Below are positions 59,475-64,000 of a stretch of 64,000 nucleotides of DNA, piece after piece. This DNA is from JBALVT01 sp045110675. GTDB taxonomy: Bacteria > Pseudomonadota > Gammaproteobacteria > Pseudomonadales > Halieaceae. The DNA is taken from contig JBGCGJ010000042.1 of NCBI GenBank assembly GCA_045110675.1, positions 1-64,000 of the forward strand, in the 5' to 3' direction. A model generated the notes under the pieces. The model made no database searches. It was not told where the DNA came from and was given only the letters and a program-made list of their open reading frames with translations. Both the position numbers and the translations under genes were made by a program. Numbering within the stretch: position 1 is the stretch's first letter; each line of letters starts with the position of its first letter.

Positions 59475-61346
59475 ATGGCAGAGAAAACCTGGGATACGCT
59501 GATCAGCGGTGCATTAGTATTCGATGGCACAGGCACTGCGCCTACACGGCTGGATATTGCCATCAGTGGCGGCCGAATAGTGGCGAAGGGTTCGGACTTG
59601 CCGAGTTCCCAGGCCGCTGAAGTGGTCAACGCAGAGGGTCAATGGCTAATGCCAGGACTGTTGGATATCCACACGCACCTGGACCTTGAGGTCGATCTCG
59701 ACCCTCGACTTCCGGAGGTTGTTCGTCACGGTACTACCACCGTATTAGTAGGCAATTGCAGTCTGGGGACCTGTTTTGGCAAGCAGGAAGAAGATGGGCA
59801 AAACCCCATCGTAGATTGTTTTACGCGAGTAGAAAATATTCCCAAGTCAGTGCTGGCCAAGTGTGTTGAAGCGGTGACATGGGAAGACACTGGTGAGTAC
59901 ATGGAGCATTTTGATGATATCGCGTTGGGGCCGAATGTCGCGGCCTTTGTTCCTCACTCGATGTTGAGAATTGAGGTTATGGGGCTTCAAGACAGCGTAA
60001 GCCGCGAACCAACGCCAGCCGAACTTGAGAAAATGGCGGAATTGCTGGATAAAGCGATGGATGAGGGGTATATGGGCCTTAGTACCGACGGATTACCCTT
60101 CCACTATCTGGCAAATAACCCCAATACCGATAAGCGTATCCCAACACAATTTGCACCTCGCTGTGAGATGAAGCGTCTTTTGCAGGTGGTGCGCGATCGA
60201 GATCGTGTTTGGCAAACCACACCGATTATTGAAAGTCGTATCAAGGCGTTTGTCTATTTTGCGTTTACCAGTGGAAGGTTGTTCGGGAAAACGCTGAAAA
60301 CATCGGCACTGAGTGCCATGGAATTTGCTCTGATGCCCAAAGCCAGCAATGTTTTTCTGGGCTTCGCTAAATTAATGAACAGTCGCTTTTTTAAAGGCAA
60401 TATGCATTTTCAGGCACTGGGAACCAATTTCCGTATTTGGTCCGATGGTCTTGTCAGCCCGCTCTATGAGGAAATGGAGTCGGGCTGCAAACTCATCGCC
60501 AAAGAATACGATGATGTGGAAGGTCGTTTGGCGCTGTTAAACGATCCCGAGTTCATCGAAGAATTTCGCGCAGATTGGGCGCACGGGCGCCGAGGCAGAA
60601 ATCTCGCTCATCTCAAAGCAAAACTCGGTATGCCAGATAGCCTGGTGGTCAGAGAGTTCAATATGATGGTGTTTGACGGAGCGCCAGTCGCGGAGTGGGA
60701 GGGCGAAACTTTTCAGAGAGTCTATGATCGTCTAGAGCGCTACCAGAATGGCATGGCATCGGTGGCTCGCAGCGAAGAAGAAGCCACAGCTTTCGGCAAA
60801 TTTCCCAGTCCCATCGTGGACGATGCCAACTTCATGCTGCACATGTTGCGGGAATACGACAAGAACTTCCGATTCTGGATCGATATTGGAAACGTCGGTA
60901 ATAGAGCGACGCTGGGATTTTTGCTGAACGAGAACACGTTGCCCGGGTTCAACGACTCGGGTGCGCACATCACCAACATGGCGTTTTTCGATGCGAATCT
61001 TATGTCGTTGAAATTGGCGCAACGGGAATCTCTGGAAACCGTGAGCCGGGTGGTGCAGCGTCTCACGAGTGAACCGGCTCGTTTCTTTGGTCTGGACGTG
61101 GGCACCCTCGATATTGGTGCTCAGGCGGATATTACGATCATCGACCCTGAGGCGCTCGGGCCCTATGAGAGCGATCCAAATCGGCAGTTTGTATATCGAG
61201 ATCTGTTTGAGCACAAACAGATCGTCAACCGATCCGATGGGGTCGTTTCAAGAGTGTTGATCAGCGGTGAAACCGTTTGGTGCGACAATGATTTTACCTC
61301 TACTTTGGGCACTAAGCCCTTGGGTAGGGCTCTGCGGGCGGCTTAG
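59475..61346 (+). CDS. D-aminoacylase-like amidohydrolase
   Basis: A 623-residue amidohydrolase of the N-acyl-D-amino-acid deacylase family. It begins with a small beta domain (LISGALVFDGTG), then the metal motif LLDIHTHLDLE near residue 65, the family cysteine in LVGNCSLGTC near residue 95, and the C-terminal DSGAHITN with the catalytic Asp. It would cleave N-acyl bonds of D-amino acids or related amides. ATG 59475 is preferred over GTG 59472; AAGG is upstream. It is longer than the usual 480-550 residues because of an insert around residues 260-330. A terminator-like hairpin follows. Confidence 0.88.
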   Translation: MAEKTWDTLISGALVFDGTGTAPTRLDIAISGGRIVAKGSDLPSSQAAEVVNAEGQWLMPGLLDIHTHLDLEVDLDPRLPEVVRHGTTTVLVGNCSLGTCFGKQEEDGQNPIVDCFTRVENIPKSVLAKCVEAVTWEDTGEYMEHFDDIALGPNVAAFVPHSMLRIEVMGLQDSVSREPTPAELEKMAELLDKAMDEGYMGLSTDGLPFHYLANNPNTDKRIPTQFAPRCEMKRLLQVVRDRDRVWQTTPIIESRIKAFVYFAFTSGRLFGKTLKTSALSAMEFALMPKASNVFLGFAKLMNSRFFKGNMHFQALGTNFRIWSDGLVSPLYEEMESGCKLIAKEYDDVEGRLALLNDPEFIEEFRADWAHGRRGRNLAHLKAKLGMPDSLVVREFNMMVFDGAPVAEWEGETFQRVYDRLERYQNGMASVARSEEEATAFGKFPSPIVDDANFMLHMLREYDKNFRFWIDIGNVGNRATLGFLLNENTLPGFNDSGAHITNMAFFDANLMSLKLAQRESLETVSRVVQRLTSEPARFFGLDVGTLDIGAQADITIIDPEALGPYESDPNRQFVYRDLFEHKQIVNRSDGVVSRVLISGETVWCDNDFTSTLGTKPLGRALRAA

Positions 61347-61350
61347 GTAT

Positions 61351-61378
61351 AGCCCGAACTGCGCGCAGTTTTAGGGCT
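61351..61378. terminator. Likely bidirectional terminator between convergent genes
   Basis: The 14-bp palindrome AACTGCGCGCAGTT (61357-61370) is flanked by AGCCC and GGGCT, giving a strong extended stem, with TTTT on the plus-strand side. It sits between the stops of the amidohydrolase and the citrate synthase homologue, whose TAA stop lies within it. Confidence 0.65.
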
Positions 61379-62477
61379 TGTAGATTGCACGGGGTCGAAT
61401 CAGCCGGCTGTCGCGTGAGAATTCCAGAAAGTGTGCGATGTAGCCATACACTCTTGCCATAGCGAACATAGCGGTGAAATAGTGGCTGGGAATACCCAGG
61501 CTGTGGAAGACCGCTCCTTTGTAGAATTCTACGTTCGCCCAGATCTCTTTGCCCCGTTCAGCGAACTCTTTTTGGCAGGCTTCTTCAACGGCGATCAAGG
61601 TTGCTAGTAACGCTTTACTTTCTTCGTTCTGACACAGCTCGACGGCCATGGGTTTTAATATCAGTGCTCTGGGATCAACGGTTCGATATTCCCTGTGACC
61701 CATGCCCATGATTTTGACCTTGTTTGCCAGGGATTTTTTTACGAAGGCCTCTGCCTTATCTGCTGCCCCAATATTCATAGCCATCTCAAGGGCAGCTTGA
61801 TCTGCGCCACCGTGGAGTTTGCCAAACAAGGTGCCGATCGATGCAGAGATGGAGGATTGTATGGGTGCCAATGTGCTGGCGCAGACTCTGCCGGCAAAGG
61901 TTCCCGCATTGAAGCTATGTTCCATTTGCAGTATTTGCGCGGTATCCAGCATTCGAATTTGATCTTGGGAACTCGGCGCGCCGTGAAACATGTGTAGAAA
62001 GTTCTCGTGGAAACTCATTTTGGTATCGGAGGGAATTAACTCATCGCCAGATCCCAGTCGATAGTGGCCGGCAATCAAAGCCGGAATCTTGGCCGCGACG
62101 ATCAGGCCATGTTGCGCATCGTCGCACATGACCGAGTTCTTGTTGTCCCCATGAGAAGGAATGAGTGGCACGACACCTTGTAGCATTAACATCGGGTGCA
62201 AATCTCTGGGAATCTGCTTCAGTAGTGCGATCTCACTTCCGCTCAACTGCGTATTTTGCGACATGATCTGGACCAACTGCTGTTCCTGTTCCGGTGTGGG
62301 CCAGGCTCCGAAAAGAACTAGCCACACCACTTGCTCGAAAGGCTTGTCTACCAACTCCTTAATGTCGATTCCGCGATAGCTGAGCAGTCCTATGTCCCCT
62401 TGTACGTCGGATATGCCTGTTTCTCCTACCACTACACCTGCTAGATCGCTTGAGTAAATTTCCCGTTGTGCGCCCAT
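61371..62477 (-). CDS. Citrate synthase/2-methylcitrate synthase homologue
   Basis: A 368-residue protein of the short bacterial citrate-synthase type. The catalytic histidines are H222 (LHGGADQAA) and H261 (GMGHREY). The catalytic Asp, normally in NVDFYSG, is Glu317 in ANVEFYKG. It condenses acetyl-CoA or propionyl-CoA with oxaloacetate if active; the Glu may lower or change activity. The start is set at 62477, with GAGGAG 6 bases upstream, one codon after another ATG. A LysR regulator is divergent from it. Whether it serves the methylcitrate cycle cannot be told, as no prpB or prpD is nearby. Confidence 0.88.
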   Translation of the reverse strand: MGAQREIYSSDLAGVVVGETGISDVQGDIGLLSYRGIDIKELVDKPFEQVVWLVLFGAWPTPEQEQQLVQIMSQNTQLSGSEIALLKQIPRDLHPMLMLQGVVPLIPSHGDNKNSVMCDDAQHGLIVAAKIPALIAGHYRLGSGDELIPSDTKMSFHENFLHMFHGAPSSQDQIRMLDTAQILQMEHSFNAGTFAGRVCASTLAPIQSSISASIGTLFGKLHGGADQAALEMAMNIGAADKAEAFVKKSLANKVKIMGMGHREYRTVDPRALILKPMAVELCQNEESKALLATLIAVEEACQKEFAERGKEIWANVEFYKGAVFHSLGIPSHYFTAMFAMARVYGYIAHFLEFSRDSRLIRPRAIYKP

Positions 62478-62505
62478 CATTGGCTCCTCTTTGTTGATTT
62501 TTTAG

Positions 62506-62515
62506 GAGTATACTC
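62506..62515. promoter_or_regulatory. Palindrome in the citrate synthase-LysR intergenic region
   Basis: GAGTATACTC is a perfect 10-bp palindrome 29 bases upstream of the citrate synthase start. Nearby cttatacatatataag (62545-62560) is a looser palindrome just upstream of the LysR ribosome site. Either could bind the divergent LysR protein. Confidence 0.35.
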
Positions 62516-62572
62516 AGAGGAATATCATTAGTAGAGTTAATCTTACTTATACATATATAAGCGGAGGAGATA

Positions 62573-63460
62573 GTGAGGCTGGAAAACAGCGAGCTGCGTG
62601 CCTTTCGAGCGGTTGTCGAGGAGAGTGGCTTCAAGCGTGCGGCGGAAGCTTTGCATATTAGTCAGTCGGCGGTTAGCCAGGCGGTGGCGAGTCTGGAATC
62701 CAAGCTTGATAGCACCTTGATTACCCGTGGAAAGGATTTGAAGTTGACCGATCCAGGGAAACGTCTCTTCGACCACGCTGTGGAGGTTTTGCGTGAAGAA
62801 CAGCAGACTATTGAAGATATTGCCCAGCTGAAGCAGGGTAAGACCGAGACCCTGAATATTGCCATGAGTGCCTCGATTAACTATTTCTACGGCCGCGAAC
62901 TCATTAGTGCCTACTATCAAGAAAATCCCCACTGCAGAATGAAAATCGCCGATCTGCCCAGTCGCAGTATCATTTACACCGTTCTTTCCGGGGGCGTGGA
63001 GTTGGGGATGGGACCATTCCAAAAACACATGCCTGCCTTTGAGACAGTCGCTCTCTATGAAGACTCGCGACATCTCGTCGTCAGTGCGCGGCATCCAGAT
63101 TTCGAGGCGATCAATAGTGGCGACGCCAGGGCATTGCAGCGCACACCCCTCATTGCTTCGGCCCTGGACAATCCCGATATGCGGCCCGCCTTACTCCGTT
63201 TGCGCGATCAATTCAGTACGGTCTGGGAGGTAAACAGCCTGTCCTTGCGAATACATATGGTTGAGCAGGGCATGGGAGTGACATTCATCGACCGAAAAAT
63301 GTTAGTGGAGCATCCTCAGTGTCGCGAATTCAAAATCATGGACGACGTTTCCTTCGGTAGAATTGATCGACAGGTTGGCTTGTACTTTCGCGCTGGAAAA
63401 AACCTCAGCGACAGCGCCAGTAACTTTGTTTCCCTATGCCAGCGCTATTGGAAACTGTAG
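62573..63460 (+). CDS. LysR-family transcriptional regulator
   Basis: A 295-residue regulator. The helix-turn-helix is at residues 1-60 (FRAVVEESGFKRAAEALHISQSAVSQAVASLE), followed by the effector domain with TLNIAMSASINYFYGREL. Length and layout are normal. The start is GTG, with GGAGGAG 5 bases upstream. By the usual LysR logic it controls itself and the divergent citrate synthase homologue. The effector is unknown. Confidence 0.93.
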   Translation: MRLENSELRAFRAVVEESGFKRAAEALHISQSAVSQAVASLESKLDSTLITRGKDLKLTDPGKRLFDHAVEVLREEQQTIEDIAQLKQGKTETLNIAMSASINYFYGRELISAYYQENPHCRMKIADLPSRSIIYTVLSGGVELGMGPFQKHMPAFETVALYEDSRHLVVSARHPDFEAINSGDARALQRTPLIASALDNPDMRPALLRLRDQFSTVWEVNSLSLRIHMVEQGMGVTFIDRKMLVEHPQCREFKIMDDVSFGRIDRQVGLYFRAGKNLSDSASNFVSLCQRYWKL

Positions 63461-63494
63461 AGTATGTTGTCACTAAAGGAGGGCTTAAAACGCA

Positions 63495-64000
63495 ATGGCG
63501 ATCAAGTTACGCCAGAGTAATCTGGATAAACTGCAAGAGCAGTCGTTTGACGTTTTGATATTGGGGGGAGGCATTAACGGCGCGGTAGCGGCGGCTTCTT
63601 TGGCGGGACGGGGAGTGCGCGTTGCGCTCATAGACAAGGGGGACTTTGCCTCTGGTGTTAGTTCCAATTCCTCCAATCTGGCATGGGGTGGGATCAAGTA
63701 CCTCGAGAGCCATGAATATTTCCTGGTCAACAAGCTGTGCAAATCTCGCAATCATCTTATGCGAAGTTATCCGTCCACCGTAAAAGAAGTGCGTTTCTTT
63801 ACGACGATTCAACGCGGTTTTAGATTTTGGCCATCCTTCGTATTTCTTGGGACGATTGTCTACTGGATTATGGGGCGCTTTAAGACCAAGGCGCCGCGTT
63901 ATGTCAGCGCCCAGGGGCTGGAAAAAGCAGAACCCATTGTGAATACCAGTGATGCGGCCGGTGGTTTCGAGTACTCAGATTGTTACCTGTACGACAATGA
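63495..64000 (+). CDS. Glycerol-3-phosphate dehydrogenase-like flavoprotein, N-terminal part (3' end outside window)
   Basis: An open frame from ATG 63495 to the window end encodes about 168 residues. It begins with an FAD motif (FDVLILGGGINGAVAAASLAGRG), then DKGDFASGVSSNSSNLAWGGIKYLE, the GlpD/GlpA pattern for FAD and substrate binding. Further on are EKAEPIVNTSD and YLYDN, the last near the window edge. GlpD oxidises sn-glycerol 3-phosphate to dihydroxyacetone phosphate at the inner membrane. An AGGAGG at 63477 is 12 bases upstream, somewhat far. It follows the LysR gene by 34 bases on the same strand. Confidence 0.85.
   Translation, partial: MAIKLRQSNLDKLQEQSFDVLILGGGINGAVAAASLAGRGVRVALIDKGDFASGVSSNSSNLAWGGIKYLESHEYFLVNKLCKSRNHLMRSYPSTVKEVRFFTTIQRGFRFWPSFVFLGTIVYWIMGRFKTKAPRYVSAQGLEKAEPIVNTSDAAGGFEYSDCYLYDN

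Overview
The window looks like chromosome of a free-living, probably marine, Gram-negative gammaproteobacterium, perhaps of the Cellvibrionales type; this is inference from gene content. It has a TonB-dependent receptor, lipoproteins, two sulfatases, Entner-Doudoroff genes, an ATP-driven oligopeptide importer and tightly packed operons with Shine-Dalgarno sites. I saw no tRNA, rRNA, CRISPR array, insertion sequence or prophage gene.

Bases 1-11,546 are central sugar and sulfur metabolism. They hold the end of a GMC sugar dehydrogenase with a cysteine cluster, a sugar isomerase/epimerase, an Lrp-type regulator, a cysteine-desulfurase-like enzyme abutting a TauE/SafE exporter, an iron-dependent alcohol dehydrogenase, a LacI regulator, and a zwf-pgl-edd operon for the upper Entner-Doudoroff pathway.

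Bases 11,773-42,367 are the most interesting part: about 30 kb that looks like a locus for making and decorating a surface glycan or glycolipid. A plus-strand operon (about 15,012-23,812) carries a large membrane protein, an epimerase, a flavin oxidoreductase, a GtrA flippase, a methyltransferase, a HAD-UbiA fusion and homologues of DprE1 and DprE2. The last three with GtrA resemble the mycobacterial pathway to polyprenyl-phosphate D-arabinofuranose, with the missing phosphatase possibly fused to the UbiA protein. A minus-strand operon (30,306-23,774) runs into it head-on. It carries a paralogue of the large membrane protein, a methyltransferase, a polyprenol-phosphate glycosyltransferase, a B12-type radical SAM enzyme and a family-2 glycosyltransferase. 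Around these lie two sulfotransferases, a sulfatase, a GT-C-like protein, a lipid desaturase, three more methyltransferases, a second copy of the unusual glycosyltransferase, and three adjacent Fe(II)/2-oxoglutarate oxygenases. Several families occur as diverged pairs.

Bases 42,503-64,000 are catabolic and housekeeping genes. They include two HSL-type esterases, a metallo-hydrolase, RidA, an acyl-CoA ligase, a luciferase-like oxidoreductase, an oppA-B-C-DF importer, a second sulfatase and an agmatinase-family hydrolase. These are followed by small stress and membrane genes, a D-aminoacylase-like amidohydrolase, a citrate synthase homologue with Glu in place of the usual catalytic Asp, a divergent LysR regulator and the start of a GlpD-like dehydrogenase. 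The only non-coding gap above 300 bases (55,539-55,912) holds a 110-bp nested palindrome.
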